From Acinetobacter soli (GTDB lineage: Bacteria; Pseudomonadota; Gammaproteobacteria; Pseudomonadales; Moraxellaceae): a stretch of DNA of 64,000 nucleotides. Under the pieces are notes generated by a model. That model was not told the origin of the DNA and did not search any database. It saw only the letters and a program-made list of their open reading frames with translations. The translations under genes were made by a program, and so were the position numbers. The stretch spans positions 34,945-98,944 of the forward strand of contig NZ_BBNM01000012.1 in NCBI RefSeq assembly GCF_000760595.1, given 5' to 3'. Positions 1 to 8,980 of the stretch are shown in pieces; the stretch's first letter is position 1; each line of letters begins with the position of its first letter.

Positions 1-1374
1 TTTCACATTATATTTCCAGCAATTTCAATTGGTTTAGCAAGTTTTCTTGCTGTGCTTGAATGGCGCTGGTTGCGTACTCAAAACCCGGTTTATCAAGACT
101 TATTTAAGTTTTGGGTTAAGATTTTTGCTGTCGCTTTTGGTATGGGTGTCGTCTCTGGCGTTGTGATGAGCTATCAGTTTGGAACCAACTGGAGCGAGTT
201 TTCTCGCTTTGCCGGAGGTGTCACAGGCCCATTACTTAGCTATGAAGTATTAAGTGCATTTTTCCTTGAAGCCGGCTTTTTAGGGATTATGCTGTTTGGC
301 TGGGGCCGTGTGGGCAAAAATGCACACTTCTTCGCAACCTTAATGGTGGCGATTGGCACCTGTATTTCCATGTTCTGGATTTTATCGTCCAACAGCTGGA
401 TGCAAACACCACAAGGCTATAGCATTGAAAATGGCATTATCGTGCCACAAGATTGGGTTGCGATTATCTTCAATCCATCTTTCCCTTACCGACTGGCTCA
501 CATGGCGATTGCCGCATTTATGGTGTCATCACTTTTGGTGGCAGCAACCGCAGCATGGCATTTGCTCAAGGGGCGTCGTGATGCATTGGTCAAAAAGTCA
601 TTTTCCATGGCACTCTGGCTCATTTTGGTTTTGGCACCATTACAAGTATTTGTAGGTGATGCACATGGTCTCAATACTTTAGAGCATCAACCTGCAAAAC
701 TCGCTGCAATGGAAGGTCATTGGGAAACCAATCACGACCATGCCATGCCGTTGTATCTGTTCGGGATTCCAGATATGCAAGAAGAGCGAACCAAATATGC
801 GATCGCGATTCCGCATTTGGGTAGTTTAATTTTAACGCACTCGATGGACGGAACAGTTAAAGGCCTTAAAGACTTTGCTCCGGAAGATCGCCCAAACTCC
901 ACCATCGTGTTTTGGAGCTTTCGAATTATGGTCGGGCTTGGCATGTTGATGATACTGTTGGCGTTGGCAGGTCTATGGCTCAGACGTTCAGACCGGCTTT
1001 ATGAAAACAAATGGTTTCAGCGTTTTGCTTTGGTGATGGGGCCATCTGGATTTATTGCCTTGCTTGCAGGCTGGTTTACCACCGAAGTTGGTCGTCAGCC
1101 TTGGGTCGTCTATGGCGTGATGCGCACTAAAGATGCAATCTCTCCTGTCTCTGCCGAACAAGTCGGTCTCACCTTGATCATTTTTGTACTGGTGTACTTT
1201 GTTGTCTTTGGAATCGGTATTTATTACATGCTGAAACTGATTAATAAAGGGCCACAATTTATTCATAGCACGCCACAAGAAGCAGGCGGCGTTGGTCGGT
1301 TCAAAACCCCAATGCGACCGTTAAGTGCGGCTGATGAAGAGCTGGATGATCAAGACAAAGGAGCAACATCATGA
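1..1374 (+). CDS. cydA: Cytochrome bd-type quinol oxidase subunit I, 5' end cut off
   Basis: Subunit I of a bd-type oxidase (cyanide-insensitive CioA type), an inner-membrane quinol:oxygen oxidoreductase. The reading frame is open from base 1, so the gene starts left of the window. The first visible residues, FHIIFPA, align with the region of the E. coli CydA haem ligand His19, so only about 19 residues are missing. The GTG at 52 is internal and not a start. Visible marks are the QFGTNW and FFLEAGFLG segments, a second haem-ligand candidate in RLAHMAIAAF, and the GRQPW motif near the C-terminus. The protein is clearly shorter than E. coli CydA, which fits the short Q-loop class. The stop overlaps the cydB start by 4 bases, so the two are translationally coupled. 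Confidence 0.95.
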   Translation, partial: FHIIFPAISIGLASFLAVLEWRWLRTQNPVYQDLFKFWVKIFAVAFGMGVVSGVVMSYQFGTNWSEFSRFAGGVTGPLLSYEVLSAFFLEAGFLGIMLFGWGRVGKNAHFFATLMVAIGTCISMFWILSSNSWMQTPQGYSIENGIIVPQDWVAIIFNPSFPYRLAHMAIAAFMVSSLLVAATAAWHLLKGRRDALVKKSFSMALWLILVLAPLQVFVGDAHGLNTLEHQPAKLAAMEGHWETNHDHAMPLYLFGIPDMQEERTKYAIAIPHLGSLILTHSMDGTVKGLKDFAPEDRPNSTIVFWSFRIMVGLGMLMILLALAGLWLRRSDRLYENKWFQRFALVMGPSGFIALLAGWFTTEVGRQPWVVYGVMRTKDAISPVSAEQVGLTLIIFVLVYFVVFGIGIYYMLKLINKGPQFIHSTPQEAGGVGRFKTPMRPLSAADEELDDQDKGATS

Positions 1375-2375
1375 TTGATTTATCTTTAATCTGGGTCGTG
1401 ATTATTGCTGTTGGCGTGTTTATCTATGTGGTGCTAGACGGGTTCGACTTGGGAATCGGAATTTTATTTCCATTTATTCAAGATCAGCAAGAACGCGACG
1501 TGATGATGAATACCGTGGCACCTGTTTGGGATGGTAATGAAACCTGGATGGTGCTTGGCGGTGCAGGCTTGTTTGCAGCGTTTCCAATTGTTTATTCTGC
1601 TGTTTTATCTGCGCTTTACTTACCTATTTTGCTGATGGTGGTTGCGCTGATCTTTCGTGGCGTAGCATTCGAGTTTCGCTTCAAGGCCAATCGTACCAAA
1701 CATCTGTGGGACAAAGCATTTATTGGTGGCTCTGTTCTTTCGAGCTTTTTACAAGGCGTATTGCTGGGCGCTTATATCCAAGGCATACATGTTGTAGATG
1801 GTCGTTTTGCAGGTGGCGGTCTGGACTGGTTAACACCTTTTTCTCTTTTCACAGGTGTGGGCGTGGTTGTCCTTTACGCCGCGCTTGGGTGTGGCTGGTT
1901 GATCATGAAAACTGATCATCGTTTACAAGAAGATATGTTTAAGATTATGCCAAAGCTCATACTCGGATTGCTGTTTATTTTTGCGTGTGTGAGTTTGTAT
2001 ACACCTTTGTCTCAGCCACAAATCGCAGCGCGATGGTTTAGCTTACCTCAACTCTTGTATTTTAGTCCTGTTCCTATTTTGGTCTTGATATGTAGTGTGC
2101 TTGCACTTCGTGCATGTGCCAAGAAACAGGAATCGGCTCCCTTTTTATATATTCTGGCTCTGCTGTTCTTGGCCTATAGCGGATTTTTAATCAGTATTTT
2201 TCCGTATATAATTCCACCATCAGTGACCATTTGGGACGCTGCTGCTCCGGCAAATAGTCAATTGTTTGCCTTAATTGGTGCACTGATTTTGATTCCGATC
2301 ATTATCACCTACACCATCATGGCGTACTGGGTTTTTCGAGACAAAGTACGCGTAGGTGATGAAGGGTATCACTAG
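1371..2375 (+). CDS. cydB: Cytochrome bd-type quinol oxidase subunit II
   Basis: Subunit II of the bd/CIO oxidase, 334 residues and highly hydrophobic, with about eight or nine membrane spans. The N-terminal VLDGFDLGIG and the following WDGNETWMVLGGAGLFAAFP segment are hallmarks of the CydB family. It overlaps cydA by four bases (ATGA), giving a fixed one-to-one synthesis of the two subunits. A very small membrane peptide gene follows 12 bases after the stop, as in many bd oxidase operons. Confidence 0.95.
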   Translation: MIDLSLIWVVIIAVGVFIYVVLDGFDLGIGILFPFIQDQQERDVMMNTVAPVWDGNETWMVLGGAGLFAAFPIVYSAVLSALYLPILLMVVALIFRGVAFEFRFKANRTKHLWDKAFIGGSVLSSFLQGVLLGAYIQGIHVVDGRFAGGGLDWLTPFSLFTGVGVVVLYAALGCGWLIMKTDHRLQEDMFKIMPKLILGLLFIFACVSLYTPLSQPQIAARWFSLPQLLYFSPVPILVLICSVLALRACAKKQESAPFLYILALLFLAYSGFLISIFPYIIPPSVTIWDAAAPANSQLFALIGALILIPIIITYTIMAYWVFRDKVRVGDEGYH

Positions 2376-2387
2376 GAGCGAATAAGT

Positions 2388-2495
2388 ATGAAATTATCGA
2401 AATTTCAATGGTTCGTGGTTTTATGGCTGGGCGGATTCTTTGGGTTATTGCTGATTGCAATGGCCTTTCGACTCTTATTACAGCTCGCCTATTAA
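2388..2495 (+). CDS. 35-residue membrane peptide, CydX/DUF2474-like oxidase accessory
   Basis: This short frame reads from ATG 2388 to TAA 2495. The product starts MKLSKFQWFVVLWLGG and has one hydrophobic span (about residues 8-32), followed by LLQLAY. It sits 12 bases after cydB with AGGAGCG upstream of the start. Small single-span peptides such as CydX accompany bd oxidases and stabilise the haem sites, and the KxxWFVxLWxxG pattern resembles the DUF2474 group found after cio genes. Assignment rests on size, topology and position, not on a catalytic motif. Confidence 0.75.
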   Translation: MKLSKFQWFVVLWLGGFFGLLLIAMAFRLLLQLAY

Positions 2496-2513
2496 TAAGA
2501 AAGGATGCTTAAC

Positions 2514-2771
2514 GTGAATACTATGCAATATGGATCGCAACAGACACAGTCGATGTTGCTGCACATGGATAACCACTTTTTGGGGCAGGAAATTATTCAG
2601 GTTCGTAAGAAAATGAATATTTCTCAGACCCAACTGGCCACGATGCTGGGTATTTCAGTCAGAACGCTTGAAAGCTGGGAACGCGGGGTAAGACATCCCT
2701 CTAGTTCAGCCAAAGCATTAATTCGCTTGCTGATTAAATCTCCACATTTTGTGCTTAAAAATTTGGCCTAA
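2514..2771 (+). CDS. Small XRE-family helix-turn-helix protein
   Basis: A protein of about 85 residues with one Cro/CI-type helix-turn-helix (IRKKMNISQTQLATMLGIS-like region, then RTLESWERG), the type also found in HigA/MqsA-like antitoxins. Three in-frame starts are possible: ATG 2505, GTG 2514 and ATG 2523. AAGG at 2501-2504 is spaced correctly for GTG 2514, so that start is preferred. No toxin-like gene adjoins it: upstream is the oxidase operon and downstream is a convergent MarR gene. It may regulate the oxidase, or be an orphan antitoxin-like regulator. The target is unknown. Confidence 0.7.
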   Translation: MNTMQYGSQQTQSMLLHMDNHFLGQEIIQVRKKMNISQTQLATMLGISVRTLESWERGVRHPSSSAKALIRLLIKSPHFVLKNLA

Positions 2772-2784
2772 CCTATTTAATCTA

Positions 2785-2805
2785 GGTCATGTTGATGACA
2801 TGGCC
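2785..2805. terminator. Hairpin between convergent genes
   Basis: GGTCATGT and ACATGGCC form an 8-bp stem (one G-U pair) around a 5-base loop, between the converging XRE and MarR genes. There is no T-run, so this is a weak terminator candidate only. Confidence 0.35.
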
Positions 2806-2817
2806 TCGTTACTTCGT

Positions 2818-3279
2818 CTAGATCAAATTTTTTTTGATCGCTCTTAAAGACTCGTTCAGCCGCTTAATGTCTGAAGGTTTTAATCCTGAAAAACTGTCAT
2901 TAAAGAGCAATGAGGTAATTTCATTTATTTTAATCACCATTTCATGCCCCGACTCGGTCAACGTCACTCGGGTAACCCGATTATCAAGTTTGCATAAAGA
3001 CGTTTCTACATAGCCTTCATCTTTTAAACGATAAATAATTTTGGTTGCCGTTGGAATTTTGATAAGTGCCATATCCGCCAGTTCCGAAATACTGGCATCG
3101 GGACGCGTTGAAGCAGCAAGCAAGATTCTACGGCGTGAATTGTCTAAACCATATTTTTTTAATGAATTGTCGATCTTATTGATATAAAGCGCGTGAACTT
3201 GTGAAATAAGATAGTACGGAAACTCTTCTAAATCAAATTCATCATGAACAGGAAAATATTTGGCATATTTATTGGTCAT
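2818..3279 (-). CDS. iacR: MarR-family regulator, probable IacR
   Basis: A 153-residue winged-helix protein of the MarR family: an N-terminal dimerisation helix, a recognition region around SISELADMALIKIPTATKIIYRLKDEGYVE, and a wing with the family-typical CKLDNRVTRVTLT (DxRxxxxxLT pattern). The longer frame begins with TTG 3288; the first ATG is at 3279. In known iac loci the pathway is controlled by a MarR repressor, IacR, relieved by IAA. This gene lies at the far end of the iac/transporter island on the same strand, so the IacR assignment follows from family plus context. It is separated by 227 bases from the aldolase-like gene and may have its own promoter. Confidence 0.7.
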   Translation of the reverse strand: MTNKYAKYFPVHDEFDLEEFPYYLISQVHALYINKIDNSLKKYGLDNSRRRILLAASTRPDASISELADMALIKIPTATKIIYRLKDEGYVETSLCKLDNRVTRVTLTESGHEMVIKINEITSLLFNDSFSGLKPSDIKRLNESLRAIKKNLI

Positions 3280-3506
3280 ATAAGTCAAGCTTCTTAAAAG
3301 TGAATGGATTTAAATTAGCATATATTTTAGCTTAAGCATTCAAATTATTTTATTTTTAAAGTAAATTTTTTATTAAAATCATGTTTTTAATTATATAAAA
3401 GCAATCCGATATAGTTAATAAGTGTCATAATTTTTTTAAATCAAAATGTATAAAGTTTTTGTAAATGGACCACTCTAGATGAGCAGTCCTGTTTCAATGT
3501 TCTAGC

Positions 3507-4256
3507 CTAATGACGACTTGCATTCATTTTTCGAACCATCGCATCAAAAAATTTGTTGGCAAATCCACTTTCCCGAATCAGCATGGCCGTCAGATCTGTA
3601 CATTTTTGTTTAACATCATGATTTAAAGGCATGTCTTCTCCTGCCATCGCATCTGCCTGACACTGTACTTCGGCAGCACGCTGTACGGTCCAAAGTAAAA
3701 AGAAGGCTTTTTCGATACTGCTCTCGCCCACAGCAATGCCGTGATTACGCAGAACTAAAATATGATGGTCTGCCAAGCTTTCAATCATGCGTGATTTTTC
3801 ATCTTCAAACAGCGTGATTCCCTCAAAAGTATGATATCCAACTCGACCATAGAGCTGTGCGCCATAGAAACTATCATGTTTGAAGCCGTGCTTTTTTTGC
3901 ACCACGGCGCTGATGGGTGTGGTATGAGTATGAATGACACAGCGGATATCATCTCTTGCACCATGCACTGCACTGTGTAACGCAAAACCAGCCGGATTGG
4001 CATCATACTCAGATGGTTCAACTTTGTTTCCATCCAAATCTACTTTAAGTAGGTTTTCAGGCGTGATTTCAGTGTAATTTAAACCAAACGGATTCACCAA
4101 ATAGTGGTGTTCCTTGCCAGGTAATCGCGCAGAAATGTGGTTGAAAATCGTTTCTGTCCAGCCAAAATGATCAACCAAATGGTAGCACTGTGTCAGTTTG
4201 GTTCGAAGCGCCCATTCTTCTTGTGAGCACTGTGGTGGGGCAATTGCACTGTTCAT
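3507..4256 (-). CDS. Class II aldolase/adducin-like protein of unknown reaction
   Basis: A 249-residue member of the class II aldolase/adducin family. A metal-binding HTH pair is visible in VIHTHTTPIS and a later His in LRNHGIAVG, as in zinc-dependent fuculose-phosphate aldolase. The position of the fuculose aldolase catalytic Glu (four residues before the conserved His) appears to hold Gly (PAGFALH), so classical aldol cleavage is doubtful. It is the last gene of the minus-strand operon livK-livH-livMG-livF-PanE-like-aldolase-like, 14 bases after the PanE-like gene. The shared operon suggests it acts on the compound the transporter imports or on a product of the neighbouring reductase. The actual substrate cannot be read from the sequence. 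Confidence 0.8.
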   Translation of the reverse strand: MNSAIAPPQCSQEEWALRTKLTQCYHLVDHFGWTETIFNHISARLPGKEHHYLVNPFGLNYTEITPENLLKVDLDGNKVEPSEYDANPAGFALHSAVHGARDDIRCVIHTHTTPISAVVQKKHGFKHDSFYGAQLYGRVGYHTFEGITLFEDEKSRMIESLADHHILVLRNHGIAVGESSIEKAFFLLWTVQRAAEVQCQADAMAGEDMPLNHDVKQKCTDLTAMLIRESGFANKFFDAMVRKMNASRH

Positions 4257-4270
4257 TCTGATATCCTGTT

Positions 4271-5263
4271 TTAAATTTTTCGAGACTGTTCACTGAGATA
4301 TTGGGTCAGATCGCAAATATGTCGGGTCATTGGCATTGGACAATCGTAGTGTTCTGCTAACTCAATCACGGCATCTGCTATGCCTTTTAGTTCGAGTGGC
4401 TGTTTTTTTTGATAGTCATACCACATGGATGTACGGGTATCGCCCATTTCAGAGCCCAGCTTTAAAAAGGTATCTGGGTCGATCGAGACGCGTGCGCCAT
4501 AGCTTGCTGCCACCTGACGGACTTCACGCGTGATTTCTCGGGTGATGCTCTGTAGGTAAGGATGTGAGTAAATATCTTTAAGCGTTGCACCGGTAATCAC
4601 AGACATTGGATTTGAACTTAAGTTGGCGATGACTTTGGTCCAGATTTGATCGCGAATGGTTTCTGAAATACGCACCTCAATGCCACTGTCTGTAAAAATA
4701 TTCTGCAACGCGGTAATACGAGGTGTGACTTGATGAGAAGGCTCACCCAAAATAAGCAGATACGGATTTTTTGATTCAACCCGACCATGACTTTTTAAGG
4801 TGGCTGTAATAAATACTACAGCACCGATCAAATGAGATAATGGAAAATGCTGTATTAGGCGTTGATCGGCATCGAGGCATTTAATTGGCTTGATTTGGTC
4901 TTGTGTCGTGTTTTGATAGAAATACCAAAATGGAATTCCATTGATGAGCGGAATCACCAAAGTTTGTTCATGCAAAATAGACTGAATATCTTCATACACA
5001 TGAATTAAGGCATCGGATTTGGTGGCAATAAAAATCACGTCTTGTGGTTCAAGCGCAGATGCATGACTCACCACACGATCAGGAATAATGTGGTGTTCAC
5101 CAGTGAGATCTTGCAGATAAATTCCCTGCTCAGACAGTACCTGATAATTTTCTCCTCGTGCAATTATCGAAACCGATGTGCATCCTGCAAGTTTTAATCT
5201 GGCTGCCATGGTACATCCGATTGCACCAGCACCCAGAATGGTAATTTTAGCTGACTGATTCAT
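4271..5263 (-). CDS. Ketopantoate reductase (PanE/ApbA)-like dehydrogenase
   Basis: A 330-residue NAD(P)H-dependent oxidoreductase of the 2-dehydropantoate 2-reductase fold: N-terminal Rossmann motif GAGAIGC, a central KSDA segment matching the family catalytic Lys region, and a C-terminal helical domain with NLSSNPMSVITGA. The start is placed at ATG 5263, which has GAGGG just upstream; the longer frame would run into the livF coding region. It sits 13 bases after livF. Location in a catabolic transport operon, and not with pan genes, suggests it reduces or oxidises a branched 2-oxo/2-hydroxy acid other than ketopantoate. That function is inferred. Confidence 0.8.
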   Translation of the reverse strand: MNQSAKITILGAGAIGCTMAARLKLAGCTSVSIIARGENYQVLSEQGIYLQDLTGEHHIIPDRVVSHASALEPQDVIFIATKSDALIHVYEDIQSILHEQTLVIPLINGIPFWYFYQNTTQDQIKPIKCLDADQRLIQHFPLSHLIGAVVFITATLKSHGRVESKNPYLLILGEPSHQVTPRITALQNIFTDSGIEVRISETIRDQIWTKVIANLSSNPMSVITGATLKDIYSHPYLQSITREITREVRQVAASYGARVSIDPDTFLKLGSEMGDTRTSMWYDYQKKQPLELKGIADAVIELAEHYDCPMPMTRHICDLTQYLSEQSRKI

Positions 5264-5276
5264 ACGTGCCCTCTTT

Positions 5277-6050
5277 TTAAATAGCCAATACATCTTGGTG
5301 TTTACTGTTGATTCCAAGATAACTTTCTATAATTCTAGGATCTTCGACCAGATCTGAACCCCGACCTTCTATAGCTAACTCGCCCATTTCAAGCACATAG
5401 GCGTAGTCGGCGAGCTTAAGTGCTGCGCGTGCATTTTGTTCAACCAGTAAAATCGAAACCCCTTGAGTCCGGAGTTGATCAATGATCTTAAAAATTTCAC
5501 GGGTAATCAGCGGTGCTAGCCCTAAACTTGGTTCATCTAGCATCAATAGTTTAGGTTTTGCCATGAGTGCTCGGCCCACTGCCAGCATTTGGCGCTCTCC
5601 ACCAGAAAGCGTACCAGCCTCTTGTTTACGGCGCTCATGTAAGCGTGGAAATAACCCATAGACTTCATCTAAAGTCTGTTTGAGTGTCCGGTCTCCGTGT
5701 TTATAACGCTGGAAACCACCAAGCATTAAATTATCTTCAATCGACATCGACGCAAATAACTCACGTTTTTCAGGTACCAACCCTAACCCACGCACCACCA
5801 TGCGTTCAATTTCAGGGCATTGTCCTATTTCACCATCGAACTCAATATCTCCTTTCGAGCCCAGAACCCCCATAATCGCAGATAGCAACGTAGTTTTTCC
5901 GGCGCCGTTTGGGCCAACCACTGAAACAATCTGCCCCTGATTCACCCGCATATTAAAATTGGTCAGTGCATCGACCTTACCATAAGCGACACTTAAATTT
6001 TTCACTTCCAGTAAAGCGTTGCCGGATGTATTGTTGTGGATGTCTTTCAT
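5277..6050 (-). CDS. Branched-chain-type ABC transporter ATPase (LivF-like)
   Basis: A 257-residue ABC ATPase of the LivF subfamily: Walker A GPNGAGKTT (about residues 49-57), signature LSGGERQ, Walker B LLMLDEPSLGLAP and the switch His region EQNARAAL. It energises import through the LivH/LivM channels at the inner membrane. The start overlaps the stop of the fused LivM-LivG gene by four bases, so the two ATPases are coupled in translation. The symbol is left blank because the solute is probably not leucine; context points to an aromatic or indolic acid. Confidence 0.92.
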   Translation of the reverse strand: MKDIHNNTSGNALLEVKNLSVAYGKVDALTNFNMRVNQGQIVSVVGPNGAGKTTLLSAIMGVLGSKGDIEFDGEIGQCPEIERMVVRGLGLVPEKRELFASMSIEDNLMLGGFQRYKHGDRTLKQTLDEVYGLFPRLHERRKQEAGTLSGGERQMLAVGRALMAKPKLLMLDEPSLGLAPLITREIFKIIDQLRTQGVSILLVEQNARAALKLADYAYVLEMGELAIEGRGSDLVEDPRIIESYLGINSKHQDVLAI

Positions 6051-7849
6051 GCAGCACCTCCCAAATAAGCCTCAAGCACCGCTTGATCATTTTGAATATC
6101 GTGAGGTAAGCCCTCGGCAATTTTCTGTCCAAACTCCATCACCACCACTCGATCGACCAGATTCATCACAAAATCCATATCATGCTCAACCAGTAAAATC
6201 GCCATACCTTCCGATTTAAGCTTAATGAGAAGCTCGGCTAATGCCTGTTTTTCTTTCAAACGTAAGCCTGCTGCTGGCTCATCGAGAAGCAATAAACACG
6301 GATGAGCGCACAAGGCACGTGCAATTTCTAAAATACGTTGTTGCCCCAAAGCCAATGCACCCGCTTCGGTATATAGGTATTCTCCCAAACCTACTCGCTC
6401 AAGCTGTTGCTTAGCTTCATTTAACAAAATATTTTCTTCTTCACGATCTAGACGAAACATGGAAGCAAAAACACCTCGTTGCCCACGTAAATGCGCACCA
6501 ATCACTACATTTTCGAGCACTGTCATTTCTGGCAAAATCTTTACGTGCTGAAAAGTTCGGCTTAAACCTAATTTGGCAATTTCACGAGATGGAATTCCAT
6601 TGATACGCTGTCCAAGAAATATTACATCGCCACTGGTCGGCGTATCGACACCTGACAACTGATTAAACATAGTGCTTTTTCCAGCACCATTTGGTCCAAT
6701 CAAGGCCAAAATCTCTCCCGCACGAATATTCAGATTCATTTGGTTATTGGCAATCAATCCACCAAATGCCTTTGTGACATCTAAAGCCTGCAAGATTTCG
6801 GTACCATGCGCAGGCAGTGTCGGTTTTGCCAAGGTATGAGATGTTGGAGTTAACGACAAATGTGAACCTTTTAACTGATAACGGGTAGGTAAAAGTTTCA
6901 GAAGTAGTGACCACAATCCCGCCGGTGATTTTTGCATTAGCACCACAATCATGAGGCCAAACACAATGGTTTCATAATTACCTTCACCACCAAATATCAT
7001 GGGTAACACATCCTGCAACCATTGACGCATCATAGTGAAAATACCCGCACCCACCACTGCGCCCCAAATACTGCCTACCCCACCAAGTAACGCCATAAAG
7101 AGGTAATCAATCCCCATCTGAAGACCAAATGGCGTCGGATTAATAAAGGATTGGTTGTGCGCGTAAAGCCAGCCTGCGATCGATGCAAATACCGATGACG
7201 TTACAAATACGATCATTTTCGAGCGAAAAGTATTGACTCCCATCGACTCCGCCATGATTTGTCCACCTTTTAACGCACGGATCGCACGACCTTCTCGGGA
7301 GTTAAGCAAATTTCGAGTCAGAATCATGGCAATCAATAAGATGAGCCAGATCAGATAAAACATCTTGTTGTTGGTATCTAAGGCATATCCAGCAATTTCA
7401 ATACTAGGAATATTGGCAATGCCTGAATGCCCGCCCAATGTTGGAATAGTTGAAAAGAAGTAGTACAGCGAAATACCCCAAGCAATTGTACCCAGTGGCA
7501 AATAATGACCCGAAAGTTTAAGCGTGAGCCCGCCAACTAATAGTGCAGAAAAGATGGTGATGATCAATCCAAGGAATAATCCCACCCATGGCCCACCGCC
7601 TGTCCATGCCAGAAATGTTGGCAATTGTTCGGTTACGCTCAGATAAGCTGTGGTATAAGCCCCGATTCCGACCAATGCAGCCTGCCCAAAGCTGGTCATT
7701 CCGCCCACACCTGTGAGTAAAACCAACCCCAGCACCACCAAAGCATTCATACCAATATAGTTAAGTAGCGTCACTTGATAAGTGGGTAACAGCAGTGGAC
7801 TTAGTGCAACCAGCAACACTACAACCGCCAAGATAGCATTTGATTTCAT
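6047..7849 (-). CDS. Fused LivM permease-LivG ATPase
   Basis: A 600-residue fusion. Residues 1 to about 320 are a LivM-type inner-membrane permease ([30 protein letters not shown]). After a linker, residues about 355-600 are a LivG ATPase with Walker [10 protein letters not shown], signature LALGQQRI (weakly canonical, as in LivG) and Walker [12 protein letters not shown]. The start is ATG 7849, which overlaps the livH stop as ATGA; the longer frame from 7891 would lie inside livH. Permease-ATPase fusions of this kind occur in aromatic and amide transporters of the same family. Only one LivM and one LivG domain are present, so nothing is missing. Confidence 0.92.
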   Translation of the reverse strand: MKSNAILAVVVLLVALSPLLLPTYQVTLLNYIGMNALVVLGLVLLTGVGGMTSFGQAALVGIGAYTTAYLSVTEQLPTFLAWTGGGPWVGLFLGLIITIFSALLVGGLTLKLSGHYLPLGTIAWGISLYYFFSTIPTLGGHSGIANIPSIEIAGYALDTNNKMFYLIWLILLIAMILTRNLLNSREGRAIRALKGGQIMAESMGVNTFRSKMIVFVTSSVFASIAGWLYAHNQSFINPTPFGLQMGIDYLFMALLGGVGSIWGAVVGAGIFTMMRQWLQDVLPMIFGGEGNYETIVFGLMIVVLMQKSPAGLWSLLLKLLPTRYQLKGSHLSLTPTSHTLAKPTLPAHGTEILQALDVTKAFGGLIANNQMNLNIRAGEILALIGPNGAGKSTMFNQLSGVDTPTSGDVIFLGQRINGIPSREIAKLGLSRTFQHVKILPEMTVLENVVIGAHLRGQRGVFASMFRLDREEENILLNEAKQQLERVGLGEYLYTEAGALALGQQRILEIARALCAHPCLLLLDEPAAGLRLKEKQALAELLIKLKSEGMAILLVEHDMDFVMNLVDRVVVMEFGQKIAEGLPHDIQNDQAVLEAYLGGAA

Positions 7850-8883
7850 TCGCTTTCCTCCTCTATTTGACGAGAAGTTAATGATTTCCATAACAAAAAT
7901 GGAATAATCAGGGTAAAGACAATAATTTCCTTATAGTCACTGGCCCAAAACATAGCAAAAGCTTCAATAATCCCCACTGCGACTGCACCAAGTGCGGCCA
8001 CTGGAAAGCTCACCAAACCACCAATAATTGCGCCTACAAAGCCTTTTAAGCTGATTACGAAACCAGAGTCGTAATATAAGGTCGTGATGGGTGCAATCAA
8101 AATACCCGAAAGTGCACCAATAAATGCAGCCAGACTAAAGGTCAGTTTTCCCGCAAAAACAGGAGAAATTCCCATTAATTGTGCCCCCATTCGGTTGACA
8201 GCAGTTGCATGTAAAGCTTTGCCATATAATGTTTTTTCGAAGAAATACCACAGTGCAACAATCATGATGAGGAAAGCTGCTACAATAAACAGGGTCTGAC
8301 TATTTACTGCTAAAGCACCCACTTCAAAAATTGCTTCACTAAAGGGTTTGGTTTGTGCGCCATCTGGCCCAAAAATAAGTAACCCAACACCGACCATTGC
8401 CACATGTACCGCAATTGAAACAATCAATAGCACCAAGGGCTTTGCTGCTACCAATGGCTGAAAAAAAGTTCGATACATTTGCGGACCTAGCGGTGTGATC
8501 ACGGCTAATGCAAAAATTATTTGTAAGCCGAGCGGCATATTCATCAGCGGTAAGGTATACATCGCAATAACCAATGCTGCGATATAGATCGCCCACACAA
8601 TCGCTGCCTGAATGTTAAATTTGGTTTGATGTTTAAAATATGCGTACAGGTCTAAAATAATATTGGTGAAGTAAAAAGCCACCAGTAACCAGACCACCAC
8701 ACTGGGTGTTCCTGCCTGAATGGCAGCTAAGGTCAGCGCACCATAGACAGTGAATTCGCCCAAAGGAATGAGCAAGATGCGTGTCACGGTAAATACAAGC
8801 AGAATACATAACGCCAATAAGGCATAAATTGCCCCACTGGTAATGCCATCTTGCCCTAAAATCAAAGCAATATTCATATCCAT
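7846..8883 (-). CDS. Branched-chain-type ABC transporter permease (LivH-like)
   Basis: A 345-residue inner-membrane permease. The N-terminal [15 protein letters not shown] and a C-terminal [21 protein letters not shown] segment match LivH family signatures; about eight to ten membrane spans are visible. It is longer than E. coli LivH because of an extra hydrophobic stretch near residues 55-150. AAGGATAG lies before ATG 8883. It forms the channel with the fused LivM half of the next gene, with which it shares an ATGA overlap. Confidence 0.92.
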   Translation of the reverse strand: MDMNIALILGQDGITSGAIYALLALCILLVFTVTRILLIPLGEFTVYGALTLAAIQAGTPSVVVWLLVAFYFTNIILDLYAYFKHQTKFNIQAAIVWAIYIAALVIAMYTLPLMNMPLGLQIIFALAVITPLGPQMYRTFFQPLVAAKPLVLLIVSIAVHVAMVGVGLLIFGPDGAQTKPFSEAIFEVGALAVNSQTLFIVAAFLIMIVALWYFFEKTLYGKALHATAVNRMGAQLMGISPVFAGKLTFSLAAFIGALSGILIAPITTLYYDSGFVISLKGFVGAIIGGLVSFPVAALGAVAVGIIEAFAMFWASDYKEIIVFTLIIPFLLWKSLTSRQIEEESE

Positions 8884-8980
8884 AATGGTCTATCCTTACT
8901 ATGTAGGTCGTGATCACCTCACAGGAAAATTGATGACTTTCCTGACATAGCAATTTTTTGATTTTTTCTGAATAGGATTA

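Noticed and set aside
2505..2771. Toxin-antitoxin module built on the XRE protein
   Set aside because: No toxin-like small gene is present on either side; neighbours are an oxidase operon and a MarR gene.
3279..3506. A copy of the shared GCACTA element in front of the MarR gene
   Set aside because: None found; only AT-rich sequence with a short GCTTAAGC palindrome, which is too small to call.
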